This document shows positions 1 to 7,578 of a DNA stretch of 64,000 nucleotides, piece by piece. The DNA is from Devosia sp. ZB163 (lineage in GTDB: Bacteria > Pseudomonadota > Alphaproteobacteria > Rhizobiales > Devosiaceae). A model generated the notes under the pieces. That model was not told the DNA's origin, made no database searches, and saw only the letters and a program-made list of their open reading frames with translations. Location: NCBI RefSeq assembly GCF_028613635.1, contig NZ_JAQRMY010000002.1, forward strand, positions 744,001 to 808,000. The letters are read 5' to 3'. Numbering within the stretch: position 1 is the stretch's first letter; each line of letters opens with the position of its first letter. Both the position numbers and the translations under genes were made by a program.

Positions 1-945
1 TTGGCGCAGCTCTACTTCAAGAACCACGCCTATCGCGAAGGCTTCATCACCGTGCGCGAGGCGGCAGCCAGCTTTCCGGACAGCACGGTCATCGACAGCC
101 TGCTGACGGATGCACAGGCCACCTTCGAAGACCTCTACCTGAACGGCGCCGCGGACAAGCTCGCCGATCTCGATGCCCTCGCGCTCTTCTACGACTTCCG
201 CCAGCTCACCCCGCCCGGCACCCGGGGCGACGAAATGATCCGCAACCTCACGCGCCGGCTGGTGAAGGTCGACCTGCTGCAGCAGGCGGGGGACCTCCTC
301 GAGTACCAGGTCGACAGCCGTCTCACCGGCGTGGCGCAGGCGCAGGTCGCGACCGACCTGGCGCTGATCCGCATTGCCGACCGGCATCCCGAGGAGGCGC
401 TCAAGGTGCTGGCGCGCACCCGTCTCGCCGACCTGCCGCCCCAACTCGAGCGGCAGCGCCGCATCCTCGAGTCCCGCGCGCTGATCGATGCCGGCCGCCA
501 GGAACTGGCCCTCGACCTCATTTCCAAGCTCGAAGGCCGCGACGCCGACTACCTGCGCGTCGATGGCTACTGGAAGGCGAGGAACTATGCCCAGGCCTCG
601 GAACTGCTGGAGGTGCTGAGCACGCCGGCCGCACGGACCGACAAGATGAACCAGGACGAGCGCATGAGCGTGGTCAAGGCGGCCGTCGGTTTCGTGCTGG
701 CTGGCGACAAGCTCGGCCTGTCGCGCCTCCGCTCGAAATTCTCCGACCAGATGGCCAACTCGGCCGAGTGGCCGCTCTTCGAATACGTGACCCGCGATAT
801 CGCCCCGCAATCGGTCGAGTTCCGCAAGGTAGCGCAGGAGATCGCCAGCCAGGATTCGCTCAACGCGTTCATCGCGTCCTACCGCGAACGCTATGGCGAG
901 GCGGCAGCGGTGACGCCCGACAAGGCTGTCGCGCCGGCCGCCTAG
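1..945 (+). CDS. C-terminal part of an alpha-helical repeat (TPR-like) protein, 5' end outside window
   Basis: The reading frame is open from the first base, so the true start is probably upstream; the TTG at base 1 is unlikely to be the initiator. The visible 314 residues are almost all helical and rich in Ala, Leu, Asp and Arg, with short paired helices that resemble tetratricopeptide repeats. The tail is Ala/Pro/Val-rich and looks disordered. I see no catalytic motif. Its stop overlaps the fliP stop by four bases on the opposite strand. Helical-repeat proteins of unknown role are common in rhizobial flagellar and motility loci, so a motility role is possible by context only. Confidence 0.75.
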   Translation: MAQLYFKNHAYREGFITVREAAASFPDSTVIDSLLTDAQATFEDLYLNGAADKLADLDALALFYDFRQLTPPGTRGDEMIRNLTRRLVKVDLLQQAGDLLEYQVDSRLTGVAQAQVATDLALIRIADRHPEEALKVLARTRLADLPPQLERQRRILESRALIDAGRQELALDLISKLEGRDADYLRVDGYWKARNYAQASELLEVLSTPAARTDKMNQDERMSVVKAAVGFVLAGDKLGLSRLRSKFSDQMANSAEWPLFEYVTRDIAPQSVEFRKVAQEIASQDSLNAFIASYRERYGEAAAVTPDKAVAPAA

Positions 946-1736
946 ATTGCGGTGAAACTTCGGATCAGCGAGCCGGCGACGAGGTGCCAACCGTCGACGA
1001 GCACGAAGAAGATCAGCTTGAACGGCAGCGAGATCACCACCGGTGGCAGCATCATCATGCCCATGGACATCAGCACCGACGCCACGACCATGTCGATGAT
1101 GACGAAGGGCAGGAAGAGCAGGAAGCCGATCTCGAAGGCGCGCCTCAGCTCCGAGATCATGAAGGCCGGGATGAGCGTCTGAAGCGGCGTCGCCGCCGGA
1201 TCGGCGGGCGGCTGGGTGTTCGACATGTCGAAGAACAGCCGCAAATCCTGCTCGCGCACGTTGGCCAACATGAACTCATGGATCGGCGCAGAGGTGCGGG
1301 CGAATGCCTCCTCGATCGGAATGGTCCCCGCCACGAGCGGCGCGATACCGTTGTCGTAGCTCTGCTGCAGTGTCGGACCCATCACGAAGAGCGTGAGGAA
1401 GAGCGCGAGGCTCACCATCACCGAGTTGGGCGGCGCGGTCTGCAGGCCGATCGCGGTGCGGAGCAGCGACAGCACCACGACGATGCGCGTAAAGCTCGTC
1501 ACCATCACGAGAATGGACGGCGCCAGCGACAGCAGCGTGATCAGGCCGACGATCTGCACCGCACGTTCGGTAATCGTCGTGTCGTCGCCGAAATCGATCG
1601 AAACGTCCTGCCCGAAGGCGAGGGCAGGGATCAGCAGCGCTGCGAAAAACGCAAGGTAGGCGAGGGCGCGCCGAAGCGATGGCCGGTCAGTGCGACTCCG
1701 CCGTCGTTCCGTCACCGAGGGTTCGCTGAGCCCCAA
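942..1736 (-). CDS. fliP: Flagellar type III export gate protein FliP
   Basis: FliP is an inner-membrane core subunit of the flagellar protein export gate, assembling with FliQ and FliR. The 264 residues begin with a basic stretch and a cleavable-looking hydrophobic segment (about 24-42, ending near AFGQ). Membrane spans follow near 60-80, 107-122, 203-222 and 230-252. Hallmarks are TSFTRI at 80-85, RTAIGLQTAPPN at 93-104 and the Met-rich MMMLPP at 227-232. The gene start overlaps the end of fliO by 50 bases, so the two are probably co-translated. An in-frame GTG at 1713-1715 is an alternative start. The stop overlaps the convergent upstream gene in a CTAG tetranucleotide. Confidence 0.96.
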   Translation of the reverse strand: MGLSEPSVTERRRSRTDRPSLRRALAYLAFFAALLIPALAFGQDVSIDFGDDTTITERAVQIVGLITLLSLAPSILVMVTSFTRIVVVLSLLRTAIGLQTAPPNSVMVSLALFLTLFVMGPTLQQSYDNGIAPLVAGTIPIEEAFARTSAPIHEFMLANVREQDLRLFFDMSNTQPPADPAATPLQTLIPAFMISELRRAFEIGFLLFLPFVIIDMVVASVLMSMGMMMLPPVVISLPFKLIFFVLVDGWHLVAGSLIRSFTAI

Positions 1737-2304
1737 CCGCAGTCCGCCCGTTGTCCTTGCCTTCGGGGGTTGTAGCTGAGTCGGCTCTGGCGCGGCCGGA
1801 GTTATCCCCAGCCATCGGAGGCATGGGGATCACGGCGGGCTCCATGGTGCTGACCGGACGCAGCAAACCGGTCTGCCGCAGGGTCGGCGACTTCCGCTGA
1901 GCGCCCGAGCGCACGAACTCGCGCAGCTTGTCCAGTTCGGGCTTGGTGAGCGTCGGTGTCGGCGCCGGCGGAACTTCCTTCTCGACGGGGCGGCGCGCTG
2001 CGACCGGCGGACGCTCCACGGGAATGCCCGCCTCGACGACGAGGTCCTGGGGGCCGCCGGTCAGGATCAGGTGCTCGACGTCGTCGCGCCGAACGATGAG
2101 GAGCTGGCGCTTGGCGTCGACCTGCATGTGGTCGATGACGCTGAGCCGCCGGTTGCGACCGCGGCCCACGCTCGCCGTGGAGCGGGTGACCAGCTTGAGC
2201 AGCCATAGACCGAGGACGACGAGGACGAGGACGATGCCGAGTGCAAGGACCGAGGTGACGATCATGCCCGCCGACTCACCGAGCAAACTGGTCAGGAACT
2301 GCAT
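1687..2304 (-). CDS. fliO: FliO-like flagellar biosynthesis membrane protein
   Basis: FliO helps assemble the FliP ring of the flagellar export gate. The protein (205 aa from this start) has one strong membrane span at about residues 12-36, then a basic cytoplasmic region containing SVIDHMQVDAKRQLLIVRRD, typical of the FliO domain. A long low-complexity Pro/Ala/Arg-rich tail follows. A longer in-frame start exists at 2340, but a perfect GGAGGT lies 8 bases before the ATG at 2302-2304, so I chose that one. The gene is divergent from flgB and shares with it the 186-base region that holds a CtrA box. The tail is poorly conserved in this family, so identity rests on the N-terminal half and on position before fliP. 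Confidence 0.85.
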   Translation of the reverse strand: MQFLTSLLGESAGMIVTSVLALGIVLVLVVLGLWLLKLVTRSTASVGRGRNRRLSVIDHMQVDAKRQLLIVRRDDVEHLILTGGPQDLVVEAGIPVERPPVAARRPVEKEVPPAPTPTLTKPELDKLREFVRSGAQRKSPTLRQTGLLRPVSTMEPAVIPMPPMAGDNSGRARADSATTPEGKDNGRTAVGAQRTLGDGTTAESH

Positions 2305-2427
2305 GGCCGGGCACCTCCAACGCCGGTCCGGTGTGGCCATCCGAACCGATAAGAGTGGAACTTGTTGCCGAGTAATGCGCCCAGATTATGCAAAATGCGA
2401 GACATCGGGCGCCTCAAACCTTCGTGG

Positions 2428-2443
2428 TTAACACTTCGTTAAC
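2428..2443 (+). promoter_or_regulatory. CtrA binding box upstream of flgB
   Basis: The sequence reads TTAA, seven bases, TTAAC, an exact match to the full CtrA consensus TTAA-N7-TTAAC known from Caulobacter and rhizobia. It is also a 7-base inverted repeat (GGTTAAC/GTTAACC). It ends 47 bases before the flgB start and lies in the divergent fliO/flgB region, so it could serve one or both promoters. Confidence 0.75.
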
Positions 2444-2490
2444 CGAAGATCGGCAACATTTACCTAGTTGCCTAAGGGACTCGGCGGAAC

Positions 2491-2889
2491 ATGAAGCTCG
2501 GACTGCTGGACGCGATCAGCGAGAAGATGCGCTGGCACCAGACTCGGCAAACCCTGCTCGCCGAGAACGTCGCCAACGCCGACACCCCCGGCTATCGGGG
2601 CCGCGACCTCAAGGCCTTCGGATTCGAAGAGCATATGAAGATGCGCTCGCGGGTGGAAGTCGCCACCGTCGCGACGCAGCCGGGCCATATCTCGGTGCGT
2701 GGCACCGGCCCAGACGGCTTCGGGGCGCGCGATCTGAACAGCTTCGAGATCACCCCCGAGGGCAACGGCGTCACGCTCGAGGACGAGATGATGAAGGTGG
2801 CCGGCAACCAGCTCGACTACCAGTCCATCACGGCGCTCTACACGCGCTCGGTGAAGCTCCTGAAGACCGCCCTTGGCAAGCAGGCATAA
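2491..2889 (+). CDS. flgB: Flagellar basal-body proximal rod protein FlgB
   Basis: FlgB forms part of the proximal rod of the flagellar basal body and is exported through the FliP/Q/R gate. At 132 residues it has normal family length. The N-terminal rod signature is clear: AENVANADTPGYRG at residues 24-37, the segment shared by rod and hook proteins. The C-terminal helix (about 95-130) carries the LDYQ and ALYTRSVKLLKTAL pattern used for helical packing. It is the first gene of a rightward six-gene run and sits just behind the CtrA box. flgC begins three bases after its stop. Confidence 0.96.
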   Translation: MKLGLLDAISEKMRWHQTRQTLLAENVANADTPGYRGRDLKAFGFEEHMKMRSRVEVATVATQPGHISVRGTGPDGFGARDLNSFEITPEGNGVTLEDEMMKVAGNQLDYQSITALYTRSVKLLKTALGKQA

Positions 2890-2892
2890 GCG

Positions 2893-3306
2893 ATGAACGA
2901 TTTCCTCTCCTCCCTCAAGATCGCGGCCACGGGCCTCCACGCCCAGTCGGCTCGCATGCGCGTGATCGCCGAGAACCTTGCCAACGCCGACTCTGCCGGC
3001 AAGACGCCGGACGAGGACCCGTACCGGCGCAAGATCCCGACCTTCAAGGCCGTGATGGACCGCGAGCTCGGGGCCACCAAGGTCGAGATCGGCCGTATCG
3101 CCTACGACCAGTCCGACTTCTCAGACCGCTACGAGCCCGGCCACCCGGCTGCCGACGCCAGCGGCTACGTCCGCTACCCCAACGTGAACTCGCTCATCGA
3201 GACGATGGACATGCGCGAGGCGCAGCGGAGCTACGAGGCCAACCTCAACGTCGTCACCGTCACCCGGCAGATGCTGGGCGCCACCCTCGACATCCTGCGC
3301 GGCTGA
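2893..3306 (+). CDS. flgC: Flagellar basal-body rod protein FlgC
   Basis: FlgC is a proximal rod subunit stacked with FlgB and FlgF. The 137-residue protein has the rod signature RVIAENLANADSAG near residues 22-35 and the expected acidic and aromatic middle region with YEPGHPAADASGYV. The C-terminal helix contains MDMREAQRSYEANLNV, the usual coiled-coil end. It follows flgB with a 3-base gap and precedes fliE by 23 bases, so it is almost certainly in the same transcript. Confidence 0.96.
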   Translation: MNDFLSSLKIAATGLHAQSARMRVIAENLANADSAGKTPDEDPYRRKIPTFKAVMDRELGATKVEIGRIAYDQSDFSDRYEPGHPAADASGYVRYPNVNSLIETMDMREAQRSYEANLNVVTVTRQMLGATLDILRG

Positions 3307-3329
3307 CGCGCCACTAGCCGGAGAGCATC

Positions 3330-3653
3330 ATGGCCATTCCCGTGAACGCCGCCACGAACGCCTATGCCAGCGCAGCCAAGCTCCTGCAGCAGGCACGGCC
3401 CAGCGCGCTGAACCAGGTTGCCGAAGCAGGGCAGGGCGACGACTTCGCCAAGATGCTGGGCCAGGCCGTGCAGGGCGTGGTCGATAGCGGCAAGGTCGCC
3501 GACACCAAGGCCATGGAGATGGTCAATGGCCGCGGCGACATGGTCGACGTGGTGACGGCCATCAGCCAGACCGAACTCGCCATGGATACGATGGTGACAG
3601 TCCGCGACCGCGTGATCTCGGCATACGAGGAAATCATGCGGATGCCGATCTGA
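3330..3653 (+). CDS. fliE: Flagellar hook-basal body junction protein FliE
   Basis: FliE links the MS ring to the proximal rod and is among the first exported flagellar substrates. The protein is 107 residues, the expected size. The C-terminal half shows the FliE pattern DMVDVVTAISQTELAMDTMVTVRDRVISAYEEIMRMPI in shortened form: a helix ending in YEEIMRMPI at the extreme C-terminus. A GGAGAG lies a few bases before the ATG. It sits between flgC and fliQ, a common gene order in rhizobia. Confidence 0.95.
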   Translation: MAIPVNAATNAYASAAKLLQQARPSALNQVAEAGQGDDFAKMLGQAVQGVVDSGKVADTKAMEMVNGRGDMVDVVTAISQTELAMDTMVTVRDRVISAYEEIMRMPI

Positions 3654-3732
3654 GTCACCACCGACTCGCGTTAGGACTGGGCCAGAAGGTCCGTAAGATG
3701 CACCAGCCGATCCAATCCACCGAGATGCGCCC

Positions 3733-3999
3733 GTGACCGGCGACATGGTCCTCGACATTGCCCGAGAGGGCATCTGGGTCATGATCCTGATTGGCGGCCC
3801 GATCATGATCGTGGGCCTGATCGTTGGCGTGGTGATCGCGCTGTTCCAGGCGCTGACGCAGATCCAGGAAATGACGCTGGTCTTCGTGCCGAAGATCCTC
3901 GCCATCTTCGTCACCATGCTGCTGACGCTGCCGTTCATGGGGGCCGTGCTGGGCGGTTACATGACCCGGATTGCCGACATGATCATATCCGGCAACTGA
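3733..3999 (+). CDS. fliQ: Flagellar type III export gate protein FliQ
   Basis: FliQ is a small inner-membrane subunit of the export gate. The 88 residues form two membrane hairpin helices (about 16-40 and 52-76), with GPIMIVGLIVGVVIALFQAL in the first and the conserved QIQEMTL loop between them. The start is GTG at 3733, which gives the usual family length of 88. An in-frame ATG four codons later is possible. It is separated from fliE by 79 bases with no visible terminator and from fliR by two bases. Confidence 0.95.
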   Translation: MTGDMVLDIAREGIWVMILIGGPIMIVGLIVGVVIALFQALTQIQEMTLVFVPKILAIFVTMLLTLPFMGAVLGGYMTRIADMIISGN

Positions 4000-4001
4000 C
4001 C

Positions 4002-4769
4002 ATGATTTCGCTGAACTGGCTGCCGGAGACCGCTTACACCTACCTCGTCATCTTCTCGCGCGTCGGGGCGATGATGATGCTGATCCCCGCGCTTGGCGAA
4101 ATGACCATCCCGTCCCGCATGCGGTTGAGCTTTGCCCTGATGATGGCCGGGGTGCTCTACCCGATCGTCGCCGACCAGATCCCGCCGCTGCCGACGGACC
4201 TTCTTGGCATCGTCGTCATAGTACTCCATGAGATCGCCGTCGGCCTCATTCTTGGCTCCATCGCGCGGCTGGCCGTTTCGGGCACCCAGACGGCCGGCGC
4301 GGTCATCGCCTCGGCCTCGGGTCTCTCGCTTGCGCAGGCCGCCGACCCCACCAACGGCGGCGTGCAGGGCGCGCTCATCGGCGCCTTCCTCAGCTTCCTC
4401 GGCATCGCGCTGATCTTTGCCACCGATCTGCACCACGTGGCCCTGTCGGCGGTTCACGACAGCTACATGATCTTCACGCCGCGCGAACCGCTGATGTTCG
4501 GCGACGCGGCCCAGACAGTCATCGACGTCGTGTCCGGCGCCTTTGTGGTCGGCGTCCAGATGTCGGCGCCGTTCATCGTTTTCGGGCTGGTGTTCAACCT
4601 TGGCATGGGCATCCTCAGTCGGCTCATGCCGCAGTTGCAGGTGTTCTTCATCGCCATGCCGGCGACCGTGGGCGTCGGCCTCGTGCTGATGGCGCTGCTG
4701 CTCACGATGATGATGGGGCTCTACCTCACGCACTATGAAGGCGTGCTCGCCATGTTGCGGGGCGTCTAG
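4002..4769 (+). CDS. fliR: Flagellar type III export gate protein FliR
   Basis: FliR completes the FliP-FliQ-FliR export gate in the inner membrane. The 255-residue protein has about six hydrophobic segments and the conserved N-terminal region FSRVGAMMMLIPALGE, followed by HEIAVGLILGSIARL and the C-terminal GLVFNLGMGILSRLMPQLQVFF. The stop codon overlaps the GTG start of flhB by one base (TAGTG), so the two are translationally coupled. Confidence 0.96.
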   Translation: MISLNWLPETAYTYLVIFSRVGAMMMLIPALGEMTIPSRMRLSFALMMAGVLYPIVADQIPPLPTDLLGIVVIVLHEIAVGLILGSIARLAVSGTQTAGAVIASASGLSLAQAADPTNGGVQGALIGAFLSFLGIALIFATDLHHVALSAVHDSYMIFTPREPLMFGDAAQTVIDVVSGAFVVGVQMSAPFIVFGLVFNLGMGILSRLMPQLQVFFIAMPATVGVGLVLMALLLTMMMGLYLTHYEGVLAMLRGV

Positions 4770-5857
4770 TGAGCGACGACGCCCCCGATCAGGAACAAAA
4801 AACCGAAGACCCTTCGGAAAAAAAGCTCCGCGACGCCCATGAGCGGGGCGACGTGGTCAAGAGCCAGGAGGTCAACACCTGGTTCATCCTGTCCGGCTCG
4901 GCCCTCGTTTTCGCCATGATGGCGGGCCCCACGAGCGCCAGCCTCATGGAGAGCCTCCGCCAGATCCTCGACAATGCCGAGAAGTTCGAGGTCGGCAGCC
5001 AGGCGTTGCAGGCCTTCTGGGGCAATCTTGCCGGCTCGATCCTCCTCGTCGCGATCATCCCGTCGATCATTCTTGCGGGCTTCGGCGTTGCAGCCAACCT
5101 CGTCCAGCACCGGCCGCTACTCTCGCTCGATCCGATCAAGCCGAAGCTCTCCAAGATCAATCCGATCGAAGGTGCCAAGCGGCTCTTCGGCATGGATGCG
5201 CTGGTCAACTTCGGCAAGGGCCTGATCAAGCTCTCGATCGTCTCGGCGGTGCTCTGGTTCGTGCTGGCGCCCGAGATCGACAGCCTCGAGAACATGATCA
5301 ACCTCGAGCCGGGGATGATCCTCCAGGACTTCATGGACCTGAGCCTGAAGATCTTCGGCGCCGTGCTCGCGGTCGTCACGATCATCGCCATCGCCGACTA
5401 TCTCTATCAGCGCAACCGCTGGTGGAAGCGGCTGCGGATGACGGTCCAGGAAACGCGCGACGAGTACAAGCAGCAGGAAGGCGACCCCAAGGTAAAGGGC
5501 CGCATCCGCCAGATCCGCATGGAGCGCAGCCGCAAGCGCATGATGGCGGCGGTGCCCGAGGCCACCGTGGTCATCACCAACCCGACCCACTTCGCGGTGG
5601 CGCTCAAGTACGACAGCACGATGGGCGCCCCCCAGTGCGTCGCCAAGGGCGCCGACGCCATCGCTTTTCGCATCCGCGAGCTCGCCAAGGAGCACGACGT
5701 TCCCATCGTCGAGAATCCGCCGCTCGCCCGTGCGCTCTACGCCTCGGTCGACATCGACGACGTCATCCCGACCGAGCACTTCAAGGCAGTTGCCGAGGTC
5801 ATCGGCTTCGTCATGCGCCTGAAGCGCTCCGGCGGCAGCAATTGGAAGGCGAACTGA
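4769..5857 (+). CDS. flhB: Flagellar export switch protein FlhB
   Basis: FlhB is the export-apparatus component that switches substrate specificity from rod/hook to filament proteins. The 362 residues comprise a charged N-terminus, four membrane spans (about 30-200) and a cytoplasmic domain. The autocleavage motif NPTH is at about 271-274, directly preceded by VVIT. The start is GTG overlapping the fliR stop. It is the last gene of the rightward flagellar run and faces the leftward SRPBCC gene across nine bases. Confidence 0.97.
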   Translation: MSDDAPDQEQKTEDPSEKKLRDAHERGDVVKSQEVNTWFILSGSALVFAMMAGPTSASLMESLRQILDNAEKFEVGSQALQAFWGNLAGSILLVAIIPSIILAGFGVAANLVQHRPLLSLDPIKPKLSKINPIEGAKRLFGMDALVNFGKGLIKLSIVSAVLWFVLAPEIDSLENMINLEPGMILQDFMDLSLKIFGAVLAVVTIIAIADYLYQRNRWWKRLRMTVQETRDEYKQQEGDPKVKGRIRQIRMERSRKRMMAAVPEATVVITNPTHFAVALKYDSTMGAPQCVAKGADAIAFRIRELAKEHDVPIVENPPLARALYASVDIDDVIPTEHFKAVAEVIGFVMRLKRSGGSNWKAN

Positions 5858-5866
5858 TCGTCGGCG

Positions 5867-6337
5867 CTAGTGGCTCGTCGCCAGTTCCCGCTCGAGCACC
5901 AGTGCCAGCCGGTCGAAACCGCCCGCGGTCCCTGACTGGCGCTCGGCGACCACTGCCGCATCCCGGAAAGCCGCTTGCTCGGTGAACGTCATCAGCGTGC
6001 CCTTGTCGGCAAGGCTGAACTCCACCGTGACGAGCGAGCTGGAGAGAGGTTCGCCGCCGATTTGCATCGCGTAGGCGTAGATAATGCGCTCGCGCGGCTG
6101 GATATCGAGATAGTGCGCCGCAAAGACCTGCTCGACGCCATCGGCGGTGCGCCATCGCATCGTCTCTGCCCCGCCGACGCGAAAATCGAAGGCGTCCTCT
6201 AGCACGGTCCAGTCCGGGTGGCAGCTGTTCCACTGGCGCTTGAGCTGGTGCTCGGACCAGAAGCGATAGGCGTGACGGGGGCTTCCCGGCAGGTCCCGCT
6301 CGATCGTGAAAGTCGTATGGTGCACCGGCAATCCCAT
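5867..6337 (-). CDS. SRPBCC (AHSA1-type) ligand-binding domain protein
   Basis: This 156-residue protein has the START-like fold pattern of the AHSA1 group: N-terminal TFTIERDLPGSPRHAYRFW, a central FDFRVGGAE segment, then YAMQIGGEPLSSSLVTVEF and a C-terminal helix with GGFDRLALVLERELA. Such proteins bind hydrophobic ligands, and the precise ligand is usually unknown. The start codon overlaps the arsR stop by one base (TGATG), so the pair is co-translated. The ArsR plus SRPBCC pairing is very common in bacteria and suggests a small stress-response or detoxification cassette. Confidence 0.88.
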   Translation of the reverse strand: MGLPVHHTTFTIERDLPGSPRHAYRFWSEHQLKRQWNSCHPDWTVLEDAFDFRVGGAETMRWRTADGVEQVFAAHYLDIQPRERIIYAYAMQIGGEPLSSSLVTVEFSLADKGTLMTFTEQAAFRDAAVVAERQSGTAGGFDRLALVLERELATSH

Positions 6338-6672
6338 CAGCTCTCCTCCTCGGGCATGGCTTCCATGGCCGCCGCCAGCCGGTCGAAACCCTTCGCCAAC
6401 TCGGCCTCGCGCCCGCTCACCCAGTCCCTGATGATATCGAGCGCCTGCGGCTGCATGCGATAGGTCCGGACACGCCCGACCTTCTCGGACAGCACGATGC
6501 CGCCGTCCTCCAGCACCCTCAGGTGCTTCAGAGCAGAGGGCAGGCCGAGCCCGTCCGGCTCGGCCAGTTCCGTCACCGAAGCCGGTCCCCGGCTCAGCCG
6601 CTCCACCATCCGGCGGCGCGAGCCGTCCGCAAGGGCGTGGAACAATCGGTCGAACTGCTGCGAAGCGTGCAA
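6337..6672 (-). CDS. ArsR-family winged-helix transcriptional regulator
   Basis: The 111-residue protein has an ArsR-type fold: FDRLFHALADGSRRRMVERLSR, then SVTELAEP, a recognition-helix region LPSALKHLRVLEDGGIV and the wing VGRVRTYRMQPQAL. No metal-binding cysteines (such as CxC or CVC) are visible, so it is probably a non-metal sensor like most ArsR proteins paired with SRPBCC partners. It lies 13 bases downstream of the GST gene and is coupled to the SRPBCC gene. It is the best local candidate to bind the two palindromes at 7377-7450 and control its own operon. Confidence 0.93.
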   Translation of the reverse strand: MHASQQFDRLFHALADGSRRRMVERLSRGPASVTELAEPDGLGLPSALKHLRVLEDGGIVLSEKVGRVRTYRMQPQALDIIRDWVSGREAELAKGFDRLAAAMEAMPEEES

Positions 6673-6685
6673 CGGGCGGAGTTCC

Positions 6686-7366
6686 CTAGAGGTTCAGATA
6701 TCGCTCCGGCATAGCATCCCGGTAGGGAAACATCGAGAAGTAGGGCTCGGCTTCCCTGAGGGCCCGGCGCACCGATGGCCGCTCGAGCAACCGGTCGAGA
6801 TAGGCGCTCAAGTTGCCGTGCTCCGGCGGAAACGGCTCGACGATCGAGGCGAAGAACAGTGCCGGCGCCGCGGCGCAGTCGGCGAGCGTGAAGGCTTCGC
6901 CCATCGCCCATTGGCCAGCCCACAACTGTCCCTCGATCATGCCATAGGCGACCCGCAGTGTCGCCCGGGCCTCCTCGACGCCGTACGGGTCCTTCGCGTC
7001 CGCTGGCCGGATGCGGTCGATGACGATCTTCTGCATGGGAACGTTCACGTAGAGGTCGAAGAACCGGTCCCACTGCCTTGTTTCCAGGCTCAGCTCGTCG
7101 TTCTCGGGAAGGAGGCGAACCGGTCCTGGATAGTGGGCCTGGAGGTACTCGATGATGATGCTGGTCTCGGGCACCACCCGTCGGTTCTCGCTGTCATGCA
7201 GCACCGGGATCTTGCCCACGGGCCAGCGGGCCAGATGTGCCGCGGCCGCGCCCTCGTCGTTGAGGTCCACCATCTGCGGTGTGAAGGGCGTTCCGTTCTC
7301 GTAGAGCGCGATCAGTACCTTGTGGCAGAACGAGGCGAGCGGATGGAGGTAGAGCGTGAGTGACAT
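6686..7366 (-). CDS. Glutathione S-transferase family protein
   Basis: The protein (226 aa from this start) begins MSLTLYLHPLASFCHKVLIA, the thioredoxin-fold N-terminal domain of GSTs with a Ser/Cys active-site region. It continues with KIPVLHD, then SIIIEYL where Glu-Ser-type residues contact glutathione. The C-terminal domain is all-helical with GEAFTLADCAAAPALF. An in-frame ATG at 7405 is available, but it lies inside the operator palindrome, so I prefer the ATG at 7364-7366. It is the first gene of the gst-arsR-SRPBCC operon. The substrate cannot be told from sequence. Confidence 0.92.
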   Translation of the reverse strand: MSLTLYLHPLASFCHKVLIALYENGTPFTPQMVDLNDEGAAAAHLARWPVGKIPVLHDSENRRVVPETSIIIEYLQAHYPGPVRLLPENDELSLETRQWDRFFDLYVNVPMQKIVIDRIRPADAKDPYGVEEARATLRVAYGMIEGQLWAGQWAMGEAFTLADCAAAPALFFASIVEPFPPEHGNLSAYLDRLLERPSVRRALREAEPYFSMFPYRDAMPERYLNL

Positions 7367-7376
7367 CGCCGATCCA

Positions 7377-7450
7377 ATAGTTTCCATTGTCGGAAACAAT
7401 CGCATCAGGCGCCCCTGCGTGCAATATATAGTTTCTGGATTGGAAACTAT
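7377..7450 (-). promoter_or_regulatory. Pair of operator-like palindromes before the gst-arsR-SRPBCC operon
   Basis: Two copies of one dyad are seen. Copy 1 has arms ATAGTTTCC (7377-7385) and GGAAACAAT (7392-7400). Copy 2 has arms ATAGTTTCT (7428-7436) and GGAAACTAT (7442-7450). Centres are about 50 bases apart, near five helical turns. Copy 1 ends 11 bases before the chosen gst start. The symmetry and duplication suit a dimeric repressor, most simply the ArsR protein of the same operon. Confidence 0.65.
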
Positions 7451-7578
7451 CGTCTGGATGCCGCAAATCCGCCGGGCGCGACGGGGATAACGCCTTTGGC
7501 GCTACCCAAGCGATAAACCCATTTGCTAGACCTCTAGAAAGCCGATTCGAAGCGATTTCCCCGAGGCCCCACCAGCGC

